Both the position numbers and the translations under genes were made by a program. The notes under the pieces were generated by a model that saw only the letters and a list, made by a program, of their open reading frames with translations, was not told the DNA's origin and ran no database searches. Source: CAZUVM01 sp964623885 (lineage in GTDB: Bacteria; Verrucomicrobiota; Verrucomicrobiia; Limisphaerales; UBA8199). Taken from it: a DNA stretch of 36,931 nt. Position 1 is the stretch's first letter. Every line of letters begins with the position of its first letter. Positions 1-8,602 of the stretch are shown in pieces. The stretch lies in contig CAZUVM010000025.1 of NCBI GenBank assembly GCA_964623885.1, positions 1 to 36,931 of the forward strand, given 5' to 3'.

Positions 1-201
1 CTGACCGTGTTGGGATTGACCAATTATCTTTACCTTCAATGGGGCGCTCCTGCGCCGCTTTTAAGCTGGGCCCCCGGCGGAACGCTGCTGCAGTCAACCA
101 ACCTGGCGGGACCGTGGACGACAGTTTCCAACAGCCCGCCGTACTCCTACTCCGTGTTCCCAACTAACGACCAGATTTTTTATCGGTTGATGCTGCCTTA
201 A
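1..201 (+). CDS. 3' end of a secreted protein (partial, runs off left edge)
   Basis: The frame is open from base 1 and stops with TAA at 199-201, giving 66 visible residues. The segment reads as the terminal module common on large exported Verrucomicrobiota proteins: a beta-rich stretch containing LLQSTNLAGPWTTVSN, then a terminal IFYRLMLP. Similar tails (ST/TNL..W....FYR) end several other proteins in this window. The function of the missing N-terminal part cannot be told. No terminator hairpin is seen after the stop; the same frame stays open to 435 and holds an H-X9-DG relic. Coding is certain from the tail signature; substrate or enzymatic role is unknown. Confidence 0.75.
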   Translation: MTVLGLTNYLYLQWGAPAPLLSWAPGGTLLQSTNLAGPWTTVSNSPPYSYSVFPTNDQIFYRLMLP

Positions 202-435
202 AAAACGAGCGGCCGAGAAGGCCCCTCAGCTTCTGCCAGCGGGAGCGGCCGGCTAACAGGCAACCTTCCCTATAATTTTCGGGGCGGGTCTCTACGCCAT
301 CAACCCAAAGCCAACGTGCTGCTCTGCGATGGCCATGTCGAATTGCTTGGGCGGAAAGTCCTTTTCGAAGATGCAGGCGACGTGGCATTGGTCCGGTGGA
401 ACCGAGATCATGTGGCTCATCAAGACCGCCTTTGA
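202..435 (+). pseudogene. H-X9-DG (prepilin-type processing-associated) domain relic
   Basis: Translation of this start-less stretch gives R-H-QPKANVLLC-DG-HVELL, an exact H-X9-DG signature (His at 298-300), followed by VRWNRDH, which resembles the usual end of this family. These proteins normally have a type IV pilin-like N-terminal helix and are about 230-350 aa. Here only the last ~45 residues are recognisable; there is no start codon, no pilin helix and no ribosome binding site. It shares frame with the preceding gene but is separated from it by that gene's TAA. I read it as the 3' remnant of a deleted H-X9-DG gene. The domain call is firm; the mechanism of loss is inferred. Confidence 0.6.
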
Positions 436-481
436 GGAGCACTACCGGATAAACTCGTCCAGGCGCCGCGGCCAACAACCC

Positions 482-1933
482 TCATTGAACTTTTAGCGTG
501 TAGAAAGCTTGCGGCTCTTGCGGGTCCACTGCCTCGGTGGCAGTGATAACGATATTGCCGGTGCTGCTTGGCGCATTCGTCACGATCGGCGTCCACTGGT
601 TGAATGGCTTGGCAGGATCGTTGCTCTTCAACACCACGTATCGTGAACCGGCAACGGCATTCGCCACATCCAGCACCAGATTGCCCCCATTTACCACGAC
701 ACTTGTGATGCTGGGAAGGATCTCCAGATTGAATGCCGTTCCGGCAGCGCCGGCCCCACCCGCGGCGGTTGCCCCGTAGAGCGTATGGCCGGACAATACC
801 AGGCCGGCTTCCGGCATCGCTCCATCGGTGTTGGTATTATTGTTAGCCGCGTAAGGGCTGAAATTATACAGCACGTTATAGCTGCCCCCATCGGTATTCA
901 CTGCAAAGATGATGCCGTGGTTTCCGGAGCCTCCTTCAATCGTCGTTCCATATAAGGTGTTGCCGGATAGAACAACGCCACCATAAGGCTCATCTCCGTC
1001 AGTATGGTTGAACGAGTGGACCAGCGCAAAAGCGGAGCCGTTGGTTGAAATCGAGAACACAATACCGCGACGGTTGGAGCCGCCGTGGATGGTCGTGCCG
1101 TAAATTTGGCCGCCAGTGGCAGTCAACTCACCGAGCGGTTCATTCCCATCAGTTGTTGTCCCTGTCGGGCCGAAATCGTGCAGCACACTGAAGCTGCCGC
1201 CGCCCGTGTTGAGCGAGAAGATCGTTCCCCCGCCATTGGCGCCGCCCAGCGATGACATGCCGTAGAGGGTATCGCCGGTCACGACCAGCGCGACCGGATT
1301 GATTCCATCGGCGTTGGTTTTGATGGAACTGCCCGTCGCGGCGCTGAATTGGTAAAGAACGCTGAACCCGGAGCCGTCAATGCCAATGGAAAAAACTGTG
1401 CCGTAGGTGTTAGCGCCGCCTTGAGCGGTGGTTCCATACAAAGTCGTCCCAGATAATTGCAATGAATTGGGTGCCGTTCCATCCCAGCCTCCGAATGCGT
1501 GCATGACTGTAAACTCTGTCCCATTGGTTTTCATTGAGAATATTGTCCCATAACCGTAAGGCCCTCCAACCTGGGCCGTGCCGTAGAGCGTGTCGCCGGC
1601 TAAAACCATCCGGGCAGCAGGCGCAGAGCCTTCGCTCGAACTGTCAAACGTGTGCAGCACACTGTAACCGGTGCCATCGGTATTCACGGCAAAAACGCAG
1701 CCGCTGTAAATGTTGGTGGTTGAGGCGCCGTCGCGGGTCGCGCCAAATAATGTATTGCCGGACAGGACCAACCCGTTATGGGAGGGGTCAAACCCGTCAA
1801 TCGGCGAGAGTCCGAATGTGTGGAGTATCGTAATGGGCTCTGACTGCAGGCCCTGCCTGCTCAGAACCATGACTGCACACAGGATTCCCAGCATGCGAGC
1901 GATTTGGAGCCGTGGTCTAGTTGCAGCGTTCAT
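482..1933 (-). CDS. Secreted GloVer tandem-repeat protein
   Basis: This 483-aa protein has a signal peptide (residues 1 to ~31: Arg-rich start, then a hydrophobic stretch ending near LSRQGLQS). Seven ~50-residue repeats fill residues ~32-410, each following F-x-V-L-H-x-F ... DG ... P ... L-x-L-x-G-x-T-L-Y-G-T-T-x-x-G-G ... G-T-I-F-S. This is the Gloeobacter/Verrucomicrobia 'GloVer' repeat (TIGR03803), found on exported proteins of unknown function. Seven units suggest a closed seven-bladed propeller, which is inference. Residues ~411-483 form a separate tail with YVVLKSND, W and FYTLKVQ, like other secreted-protein tails here. The ATG at 1931-1933 gives a proper signal peptide and was chosen for that. 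The gene stands alone on its strand. Confidence 0.88.
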   Translation of the reverse strand: MNAATRPRLQIARMLGILCAVMVLSRQGLQSEPITILHTFGLSPIDGFDPSHNGLVLSGNTLFGATRDGASTTNIYSGCVFAVNTDGTGYSVLHTFDSSSEGSAPAARMVLAGDTLYGTAQVGGPYGYGTIFSMKTNGTEFTVMHAFGGWDGTAPNSLQLSGTTLYGTTAQGGANTYGTVFSIGIDGSGFSVLYQFSAATGSSIKTNADGINPVALVVTGDTLYGMSSLGGANGGGTIFSLNTGGGSFSVLHDFGPTGTTTDGNEPLGELTATGGQIYGTTIHGGSNRRGIVFSISTNGSAFALVHSFNHTDGDEPYGGVVLSGNTLYGTTIEGGSGNHGIIFAVNTDGGSYNVLYNFSPYAANNNTNTDGAMPEAGLVLSGHTLYGATAAGGAGAAGTAFNLEILPSITSVVVNGGNLVLDVANAVAGSRYVVLKSNDPAKPFNQWTPIVTNAPSSTGNIVITATEAVDPQEPQAFYTLKVQ

Positions 1934-1965
1934 TTTTAAAGTAAACCGGCGTCGGTTCGTAGTTT

Positions 1966-2454
1966 ATGTCATCGAAGCGCCTGGCAAATGTGTGTTTCGT
2001 CGCACAGGCGGCGCCCCTTTGGGGAATGTGGGAAGTCGAGCCATTTCTAAAGCCGATTCGCAGCGTGGCAGCCGCTCAGGCTGAGAATCGCCACGGGATT
2101 ATCCGGTTTTCCACCTGCTTTTCATCGAAGACAGACTTGCCTGAGACGGCGAACCCCGCCCCGCCAGATGAAGCGATGCAAGTTTTGAAGTTTTTTGAAG
2201 ACCTTGCTGAGCAGGAGCATCGCTGGAAATTCGCTGCGGAAAAATTCCAGGACGGCCTCGAAATGCCGATGCTGACTTACTGCCAATGCTATGCCGATGT
2301 TTTACAGGAAAAAGTCACCCAGACGCCAATCCGAACCGGCACACTACTGGATGTCCTCCGCAAGTACGGTGGTCGGCGTGGCCATTTTACTGATCTGAAT
2401 TTCATCCCGTACCTCCACAATGAAGCGCCACAACTCGGCGCTTCGGTTGTTTGA
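1966..2454 (+). CDS. Doubtful hypothetical ORF
   Basis: This is an open frame of 162 codons between the GloVer gene and the YD-repeat protein. The first ~60 residues look non-coding. The part from an internal ATG at 2176 (MQVLKFFEDLAEQEHRWKFA) is more protein-like: amphipathic helix-forming, with charged and aromatic residues, ending in GASVV. No signal peptide, known domain or clear ribosome binding site is seen. It may be a ~92-aa relic or chance. I do not recognise a family. It is kept because no competing gene covers it on the other strand. Confidence 0.25.
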   Translation: MSSKRLANVCFVAQAAPLWGMWEVEPFLKPIRSVAAAQAENRHGIIRFSTCFSSKTDLPETANPAPPDEAMQVLKFFEDLAEQEHRWKFAAEKFQDGLEMPMLTYCQCYADVLQEKVTQTPIRTGTLLDVLRKYGGRRGHFTDLNFIPYLHNEAPQLGASVV

Positions 2455-2701
2455 GAAGATAAGGGGAATCAACCGCGCCAATGTCATTTCGGAATGTCCT
2501 CATCAACAGCAAGCCTTCCTCCCGATAGAGCACCTTGAGACGATGTTGGAGCTGCTGTAACTGTGAGAACTCAGTCGCAAACTCCGTCTCAAAAAGCTCA
2601 AAAAGCCACTTCCTAAACCCATTTGCCCTTGTGCAATACGACTCCACGTAACAGTTGACTCCACGATTAAAAAAATGGGGTCACACCTCAACATATGACA
2701 T
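2455..2701. other. Gene-poor decayed segment with possible transposon-flank motif
   Basis: No convincing gene is present. A minus-strand frame (2402-2647, 81 codons) has some helical, protein-like character but matches nothing I know. Near the right end, 2676-2700 read on the minus strand gives GTCATATGTTGAGGTGTGAC followed by CCC. From memory this resembles sequence often found beside REP-associated tyrosine (Y1) transposases, but no transposase remains. The motif abuts the truncated gene tail that starts at ~2702. Confidence 0.3.
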
Positions 2702-2851
2702 TCAGGGCCGGGGGTGAAGATTTCGTGGACCGAGCTGGGGACGCTGCAGGCGGCGGACAGCCCTGTGGACCCGTGGCATGATGTGGTGAACGCATCGAAC
2801 CCGATGACGGTTACGCAAGAAGGGCAGCAGTTCTATCGGCTGCGGCCTTAA
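2702..2851 (+). pseudogene. Truncated 3' tail of a secreted-protein gene
   Basis: Frame 2 from 2702 to the TAA at 2849-2851 encodes 49 residues typical of the end of large secreted Verrucomicrobiota proteins: GPGVKISWTELGTLQAADSP, then PWHDVV, then QQFYRLRP. There is no start codon, signal peptide or upstream coding potential, and the similarity begins abruptly at about 2702. It is a 3' fragment left by a deletion or rearrangement. It belongs to the same tail family as residues encoded at 1-201 and the ends of the giant proteins downstream. Confidence 0.6.
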
Positions 2852-2949
2852 GGGATTGCACCTGCAGAGAGAGAGGCTCTGCTACTCTCGTCTGTTCAGG
2901 GTCACCCCCGGAGGCGCTTTGACAATCAGATTTCAGGAGCTAACTTTGC

Positions 2950-2954
2950 GGAGG
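2950..2954 (+). promoter_or_regulatory. Ribosome binding site deciding the start at 2964
   Basis: GGAGG lies nine bases before the ATG at 2964. The longer frame starting at 2856 has no such site and would put 36 polar residues before the signal peptide, so 2964 is preferred. Confidence 0.6.
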
Positions 2955-2963
2955 CAAACAGGT

Positions 2964-3683
2964 ATGCAAAAATCTCCTTCGTTGTTCGCCGTGGCCGCGT
3001 TCTGTCTGCTTTCCTCCGTGCGTTGCGTAACAGGTGCTGACTTGGATCAAGCCGGGCCAACTGTGCATTGCGGTGCCAGACTGCACAGCATCGCGGAAAA
3101 CGGGGTTACCAACACGTGGACTTATGATGCTGATGGCAGGGTAATCGCCATCACGGGTTCAAATGGCCGAACTCAGGCTTATTCTTACGATTTAAAAGAT
3201 CACCCGGCGACAATCACAGAGACCATCACTTTTGATGTCCCCGACGTCGGTCCCGTTTCAGGCACTAATGTCTACATGTTGGGGCAACACGGCCTGGCGG
3301 AAACCGACAGCGAAGGAGTAAGTTATGAATACGACCACCATCGCTACCTGGTGAAGGAGGTCGGTACGAATTTTGTAGCGACCTGGACGATTGTGGATGG
3401 AAACCCTGTTCTTTTCACCAGGACCGGGTATCCATATGCTTTGACTGTCAGTTACACGTATACCGCGATCGATTTTTGTATCGAGGGGAACTTGAGTTTT
3501 CTCGGAAAAAAAAGTCGCAATTGGCCCGCGCAGGCCAGCTTCGTCAACGCAACCGGGCATCCTGTCGTCGTAAACTACGCCTATGGTTTTGATGACCTCG
3601 GCCGGGTCGCGACACAGACGACGACGATCACTATCGATTCGATCGACACCTACACCCGGATTGCGTATTACACGTATGAGTGA
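2964..3683 (+). CDS. Small secreted YD-repeat-like protein
   Basis: This 239-aa protein has an N-terminal signal peptide (MQKSPSLFAVAAFCLLSS..., likely cleaved near VTGA-D). The mature part has YD/RHS-like strand signatures, such as WTYDADGRVIAITG, AYSYDLKD and YAYGFDDLGRV, spread over residues ~45-230. It is far shorter than true Rhs toxins, lacks a C-terminal toxin domain and ends in TRIAYYTYE. A DUF4595-like fold is an alternative reading. The role is unknown, probably periplasmic or outer-surface. The neighbourhood (truncated gene before, repeats after) suggests an accessory region. It could itself be the shortened remainder of a longer YD protein. Confidence 0.6.
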   Translation: MQKSPSLFAVAAFCLLSSVRCVTGADLDQAGPTVHCGARLHSIAENGVTNTWTYDADGRVIAITGSNGRTQAYSYDLKDHPATITETITFDVPDVGPVSGTNVYMLGQHGLAETDSEGVSYEYDHHRYLVKEVGTNFVATWTIVDGNPVLFTRTGYPYALTVSYTYTAIDFCIEGNLSFLGKKSRNWPAQASFVNATGHPVVVNYAYGFDDLGRVATQTTTITIDSIDTYTRIAYYTYE

Positions 3684-3897
3684 ATCGCAGCGCCGGGGTC
3701 CGGCCCGGCTTCACCTTTCAATTCCTGCTCGGACATTTTCCATTCGAGATGAATATCACAGCGGTTGGTCAGGCGGCGGCAGTGGATTGGCGCTTATGAA
3801 TTTCAGGTACATCACTCGTTTCGGAAAATTGAACGTAACCGTGTGGCGCGCTACAGCAGTTTGAATAATTTCGTGGCCGCAGAAATCCAGGGCCTCC

Positions 3898-3937
3898 TCT
3901 CCCCCAACCCTTCTCCTCCCGGGGAGGAGAGGGGAGA
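3898..3937. repeat. GC-rich nested hairpin repeat
   Basis: The inner stem is CTCCTCCC (3913-3920) with GGGAGGAG (3922-3929). The outer stem is TCTCCCC (3898-3904) with GGGGAGA (3931-3937). Translated, the segment gives SPNPSPPGEERGE. From memory this is a spurious peptide often seen where this dispersed bacterial repeat was annotated as coding, so I regard it as a dispersed element. It is not a clear intrinsic terminator because no T-run follows. Confidence 0.55.
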
Positions 3938-3954
3938 AACTACCGCGGTGCGCG

Positions 3955-3994
3955 GCTATAGGTTTGTTTAACGTGCTATAGGTTTGTATACGTG
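3955..3994. repeat. 20-bp near-perfect tandem duplication
   Basis: GCTATAGGTTTGT occurs at 3955-3967 and 3975-3987. Each copy is followed by a short AT-rich step and ACGTG, so the unit is about 20 bp repeated twice. No function can be assigned. Confidence 0.55.
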
Positions 3995-4103
3995 GTGCTG
4001 TCCCACACGCACGTGGGAAAGCAACGCATCCCCGGGACCGTGCCTGCGGGCAGGCCGTCTTTTAATAGTGGGATAGCGGGGAATCTATTTTTAGAAGACG
4101 CTC

Positions 4104-7100
4104 TTAGGGTGTTCGGCCGCGATAGAATTCGGTGGGCTGAGTTGGATTGGCGTTGGTAAAAGTGGCGGTAGCGCTGGGCCCAAAAATGCCAGTAGCATTG
4201 GTTTGCCAGGAGGAAACGGACGCGGTCAGGTTAGTATTGCTCAGGATCGTATAGGGTTGGCCTGCCGGTCCAAAAAGAGTGAAGGAGAAACCGCCGGCGT
4301 TTTTAACCGGCTGTGTGAGCACAAACGAAGGTTGAACGTTGATAAAAACGGGCGGAGAGTACACGGCAGCGTTGCTGTCGTACACGAGTTTCGCAATCAG
4401 AGTGTACGCGCCGGACGGCACGCCGGTCCACGCCAGAGAAAATGGCGCGGTGCCGGCCTGCCCGAGCAGGGTGTTGCCATTGTAAAACTGGACCTGGGAA
4501 ATGGCATGACCGTTGGTAATGACTGCCGCCGTGAGGGTCAAAGCGGCCGGTGCTTGATAGCCGGAACCTGGCGCGGGCGAGATTAAATTGACAGCGGGGG
4601 ACGGGTTCTGTGAAGCCGCCAGGATTTGGGCGAGCTGCGCGCCGGCCAAAGTTTTGTTGTAAATAGCAATCTCATCGAGAGTTCCATTGAACTGTCGCGA
4701 CGCCGATAACAAGCTGTTGGGGTCGCAACCCAGATAGAACGTGCCGGAAAAAGTTTGCCCGATGTTGGAAGTATTGTTCGTCCAGGAGCGCAACGTTGCG
4801 TTGGTGGCAAAATAGACAATGGCTTGACTGGGCGAAATGGTCAGCGCCACAAAGGTCCACTGCCCGCTGGCCATCCTCAGACCCGTGGAAGCGTTGTAAT
4901 CGTTGCCGTTATCATTCCAACTGTAACGCAGCTCGTTGCCGCTGTTGTTGACCACCATCAGACCCACGCCATGACCGCTGCCGCGGCTGAAAACCAGCCC
5001 GGACCAGGAATCCTGCGTGCCATTGCATTTGACCCAGCCCGTAATGCTGAAATTAGTAGTCGTCACGTTCAGAGGCGGAATGGCAATGTCCGAGGGAGAA
5101 CTGATCCCGTTGAATTGGGCCGCGAGATTACCGGCTTCGAATCCCAGGAATGGAGGATTGGTCACTCCCGGCACGCCGAACAAAACACTGCCTTCACCGG
5201 TGCCGTTGAGAGTGCCCCAGGAATCATTCGCAACCGGACCGGCGGTTTCATTGAGCCGCCAGTAAGCCAGGGGATTGTTTGAAAGGAGCTGCGCCGTGGC
5301 CGGTGGCGGGGTGAGGACGACCAGGTTCGCTGAGGCCGAGGCTGTGCCGTTAACATTGCTCAAAAGGACGCCGTAGACGCCTGAGCTGAAGGGTTGCAGG
5401 TTGGTTAACGTGAGTGTGCTGTTGGTCGCGCTCACGATAGGCACACCGTTTGACTGCCATTGGTAATGAAACGGCGGCCTGCCGCTGGGCAGCGCCGTGA
5501 AAGTGGCGCTTTGCCCCGGATACGCCGTGTCCTGTTGCGGCGCCACAAAGACCGTAGGCGGTCCGACCAGGTTGCCAATCAGGCTGACGTTATCAAAGCC
5601 GGCCCAGCACACATTGGGATTTTGGGAGGGTGACGCATAGGTAAAAAGGCCGACGTAGATGGTTGTGCCGATCGCGCTGAGGGTGTTGGTATTGACGGGA
5701 GTCCAGGCGGAGCCGTCGCTCGAAACCGAGGTGGTAAAGGTGTCGCCGACCCGCTGAATCCTGAACCAGCGTTGCCCGCCCAGTCCGCTCGACCAATAAG
5801 GGCCGCCAGCATTCGCCATCGTATCGTCCTGGAAATGGGTGTCGCTGCCCACGGTGGCATAAACGGATGCGTACCGTGAACTGCTGTTGCCCAGCGGAGT
5901 GCCGGGAGTGGCATTGGTATTGCCGCGCAGAATAATGCCCGACTCCCAGCCCGGGTCCGGTGTTTGGCCGTCGGGCCCTGGCGCAGTGCTGATCGAGCCG
6001 GCCAGGTGCGCCACAAGCGTGCAATCACCGCTCACCTGGCGGCTCAAAAGATTCAGGCCATCGCCAATCAGGGAGTAGCTGCCGCCCGCAATTTTGCTCC
6101 CGACCGGATATACATGATCGCCAATGACCGCGAGAAGCCATGGTGCGAGCGTCATGTTCGTCGTCGTGACAACGTTCTGCGCTGAATCAAGCGTGTTGCT
6201 GGTCGCGTAGAACAGGCGCGCACGAACGAGATTGCCCGGGGCCGCCCAGACAAAGGCGGAGTTTGTGTAAGGGGCGGTTGCATCCTGGCCCCAGAAATTG
6301 TCGCTTATATAAAACTGCACATTGCTGACGCTGGCTCCGTTTGGGGTAACGGAGGCGGTGAAGGTCAGGTTTGAACCGCAGGCCGTTGCGCCGGTTGCCG
6401 GGACGCTCAGCGCGATCGCCGGCTCATTTGCGCCGGGCACACGGAACCAGGCGCTGTCGGGCACTTCGGTCCGCGCCACTCCCGGGCCCTCGTAATAGAC
6501 GGCTAAGGTGTCGATCAGGTCCCCGGCATTCGAATTTTGGGTGTTGCAAAAATACTGGATGTTGACGGTGTGTTTTCCGGCGCGCAGACCGACCCAGCCA
6601 CTGAGTGGGCCGGGACTGTGGATGCCGTCCCAGTTCACAACCAGTGTTCCATCAACGTAGAGTTTGGCGCCGTCGGAAGACTTCACCGTGAAGGTGTAAA
6701 GCCCGTCGCTGGCCGCGTTGAGAAAACCGTTGAAATTGTAGGCGTACCCGCAACGGCGGCGGCGCAACGTCAGGTCCGGGTTGTTGACCGCGCCCTGGCG
6801 GATGGGCGTGAGCGAACCAAAGTTGGGCATTGCGGACCAGTTCACACCGGAGCTCTCCCAATAATAGCTGGTGGCGGATTCGTAATAAGCATAGCTGAGC
6901 CCGTTGACCGCGCCGCCGACACTGGTGGCGGCGTTCAGCGCGGCGACGGAAGGCGTAAGCATAGAAGGAGCGTTGGTGCGATCAAAGATATCAACCAGGG
7001 AGAGCCGGACATAGGGAGTGGAGACGCCGGTTATATCGAGCAGCTTTTGGCGCGCTTCCGGGTCGCGGTCGAAGAAAACCAGGGATGCGGCACCGGTGTA

Positions 7101-8207
7101 GGTAGGATTGTTGAATATTTCGATAAGATAGGCGAGCTGTGGGGCGCTGGTAGCGGGAATCTGCCACGCGACGAGCAATTGGTTGCCGGCAACTTGCGCG
7201 CCGGCGTTGCTGATGATCATCGGATCGTAAGGCGGCGTCGAGGGCTGGTTGATGATGGTGAATATATATTGCGCGTAATTGTTGGCGGCGGCGACAGTCG
7301 TCACACCGGCAGGCGGGTTGGTTAGAAAACTCCTGCTGGCCCAGTTGGTCGCGACCAGCATCACGAGGTTTCCGGTGGTTGGAGGCAGATTGGTAGCGAC
7401 GCTAAAGAGGTAGTTGCTCCCGCTGCACGTCTCAAAGAAGGCGGCGGTGGCGCTCTCAATGAGACCGCAAGTGCCGTTCTCGCCCAGTTGCCGCACCGAT
7501 GGGGTGAACTGGTTGGCCGTGTTCCAGGCGCCGTTTTTGTGATAATACACGTTTCGATAATCGGTGCGCCGGGGATTAAGGTTGCCATGAGAGAAATCCT
7601 CCTGGAACCCACTGAGGCCATCCAGTCCGGTGGCCGAAAACGGGATTTGCATCGTTGCGATGTGATACCAGTTACCCGTAGCGGAATCGCGCAGCCACCG
7701 GCCGGTATAACCCAGGTGCGGCGTGCCGTCGGCAGGTCGCCACACTCGGAAAACTTCCCGATACCATTGGTTGGACGCGATGAGCGGCCACTGCCCGGCC
7801 ACTTTGCCTGAGGCTCCTTCGCCGACATGCGGCGGTGCATACATATTCGTCGTGGCCCAATAAGCGGTGACGGCAGCCCCGGGTATCACGGTGCCGCTCG
7901 GCGGCCAGAAGCTCCAGATAATGCTGCAAGGCGGATTGCCCGAGTAATCCGAAGGCATGCCGCCGTAGAAATAGCACGAGCCGCCGTCGGAACCAGACAG
8001 CGTCTGGCTATAAATAGCGTTATAGGTGGATTGCGCCCAGTACGGCCAGCGCACCTCCTCGATAATGCCGTCCGCGCTGCTCGCGGTATTGAAATTGTGA
8101 TACTCGCCCATGGCCGAGAGTGCCGCCAAGAGTAGCGCGCTGGCGACGCTCAGGGACAAGCCGGTGCGGCGAGGCCGGAGCGAATTCTCCATAGCTGTCG
8201 GTTTCAT
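4104..8207 (-). CDS. Giant multidomain secreted protein (DUF3472-like, PA14-like, Ig, LamG)
   Basis: This 1367-aa protein starts at the ATG at 8207, which directly precedes a signal peptide (residues ~15-33, LSLSVASALLLAALSAMG). The longer frame needs a TTG at 8312 and adds a polar leader. In order it has: a region resembling DUF3472 (~35-250, EEVRWPYWAQSTYNAIYSQT); a region ending in a PA14-like sugar-binding fold (~500-590, YTFTVKSSDGAKLYVDG); an Ig-like segment; a concanavalin-like segment (~690-900, WFRIQRVGDTFTTSVSSDG); an Ig domain with YQW; a LamG-type lectin (~1000-1220, LAYWRLNETAG and LDEIAIYNKTL); another Ig-like segment (VQFYNGNTLLGQ); and a tail ending EFYRGRTP. It is probably exported for binding or degrading polysaccharide. 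No catalytic residues can be named. Confidence 0.88.
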   Translation of the reverse strand: MKPTAMENSLRPRRTGLSLSVASALLLAALSAMGEYHNFNTASSADGIIEEVRWPYWAQSTYNAIYSQTLSGSDGGSCYFYGGMPSDYSGNPPCSIIWSFWPPSGTVIPGAAVTAYWATTNMYAPPHVGEGASGKVAGQWPLIASNQWYREVFRVWRPADGTPHLGYTGRWLRDSATGNWYHIATMQIPFSATGLDGLSGFQEDFSHGNLNPRRTDYRNVYYHKNGAWNTANQFTPSVRQLGENGTCGLIESATAAFFETCSGSNYLFSVATNLPPTTGNLVMLVATNWASRSFLTNPPAGVTTVAAANNYAQYIFTIINQPSTPPYDPMIISNAGAQVAGNQLLVAWQIPATSAPQLAYLIEIFNNPTYTGAASLVFFDRDPEARQKLLDITGVSTPYVRLSLVDIFDRTNAPSMLTPSVAALNAATSVGGAVNGLSYAYYESATSYYWESSGVNWSAMPNFGSLTPIRQGAVNNPDLTLRRRRCGYAYNFNGFLNAASDGLYTFTVKSSDGAKLYVDGTLVVNWDGIHSPGPLSGWVGLRAGKHTVNIQYFCNTQNSNAGDLIDTLAVYYEGPGVARTEVPDSAWFRVPGANEPAIALSVPATGATACGSNLTFTASVTPNGASVSNVQFYISDNFWGQDATAPYTNSAFVWAAPGNLVRARLFYATSNTLDSAQNVVTTTNMTLAPWLLAVIGDHVYPVGSKIAGGSYSLIGDGLNLLSRQVSGDCTLVAHLAGSISTAPGPDGQTPDPGWESGIILRGNTNATPGTPLGNSSSRYASVYATVGSDTHFQDDTMANAGGPYWSSGLGGQRWFRIQRVGDTFTTSVSSDGSAWTPVNTNTLSAIGTTIYVGLFTYASPSQNPNVCWAGFDNVSLIGNLVGPPTVFVAPQQDTAYPGQSATFTALPSGRPPFHYQWQSNGVPIVSATNSTLTLTNLQPFSSGVYGVLLSNVNGTASASANLVVLTPPPATAQLLSNNPLAYWRLNETAGPVANDSWGTLNGTGEGSVLFGVPGVTNPPFLGFEAGNLAAQFNGISSPSDIAIPPLNVTTTNFSITGWVKCNGTQDSWSGLVFSRGSGHGVGLMVVNNSGNELRYSWNDNGNDYNASTGLRMASGQWTFVALTISPSQAIVYFATNATLRSWTNNTSNIGQTFSGTFYLGCDPNSLLSASRQFNGTLDEIAIYNKTLAGAQLAQILAASQNPSPAVNLISPAPGSGYQAPAALTLTAAVITNGHAISQVQFYNGNTLLGQAGTAPFSLAWTGVPSGAYTLIAKLVYDSNAAVYSPPVFINVQPSFVLTQPVKNAGGFSFTLFGPAGQPYTILSNTNLTASVSSWQTNATGIFGPSATATFTNANPTQPTEFYRGRTP

Positions 8208-8503
8208 TGCCGATGGATTGCGGCAGAATGCTACCAACACATGATCCGGAGGTCGATGCGGGGTTTGAAGCTGCCGTTTCGTTGAGAAGTTGAGAATGGC
8301 CTTTCCCAACAATTCTTCGGGGGAACCCCGCGCGCAATATCTTGAACCTTGGCGTCTCCGATCTTGGCGTGCGGAAATATCGGCCCCCTTTATCTGCTAT
8401 TGGCTGTTTTCTATCCGGTATCCTTCAACTTGACCCTTGGGCTTGCTAGGCCCACAACCCTAGAACCCATCTCATAAATAGGGAACGGGTGCGTTGCGTC
8501 AAA

Positions 8504-8584
8504 TTTGGGGCTGGGGCAAGACGCGAGGAGGGAGCATATCCGCAAGGATCTGTGACCGACGAGCAACGCGGCCCCAGCCCCAAA
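8504..8584. repeat. Left hairpin unit of the MITE-like element
   Basis: A perfect 14-bp stem joins TTTGGGGCTGGGGC (8504-8517) and GCCCCAGCCCCAAA (8571-8584). The 53-nt loop contains GGAGGGAGCATATCC and CTGTGACCGACGAGCAAC. The loop is closely similar to that of the right unit in opposite orientation, whereas the stem sequence is different. Confidence 0.7.
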
Positions 8585-8602
8585 GAAAGGCAACCCGCAG
8601 GG

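Larger units (their letters stand above)
3684..4103. other. Intergenic stretch with hairpin repeat and short tandem duplication
   Basis: No gene is supported here. It contains the CTCCTCCC-type hairpin at 3898-3937, a 20-bp near-tandem duplication at 3955-3994, and a small inverted repeat TCCCAC-6-GTGGGA at 4001-4018. Open frames crossing it have no start signals or family resemblance. Confidence 0.5.

Noticed and set aside
482..1933. Regular ~150-bp periodicity suggesting a CRISPR or DNA repeat array
   Set aside because: The period comes from GloVer protein repeats; the DNA copies are diverged and there are no conserved short repeats with unique spacers.
3765..3971. 68-codon frame containing SPNPSPPGEERGE
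   Set aside because: The peptide is produced by a GC-rich hairpin repeat; there is no ribosome binding site or homologous domain.
6537..7325. 262-codon plus-strand frame
   Set aside because: Antisense to the LamG/PA14 protein gene, which has clear domains; its composition is shadow-like.
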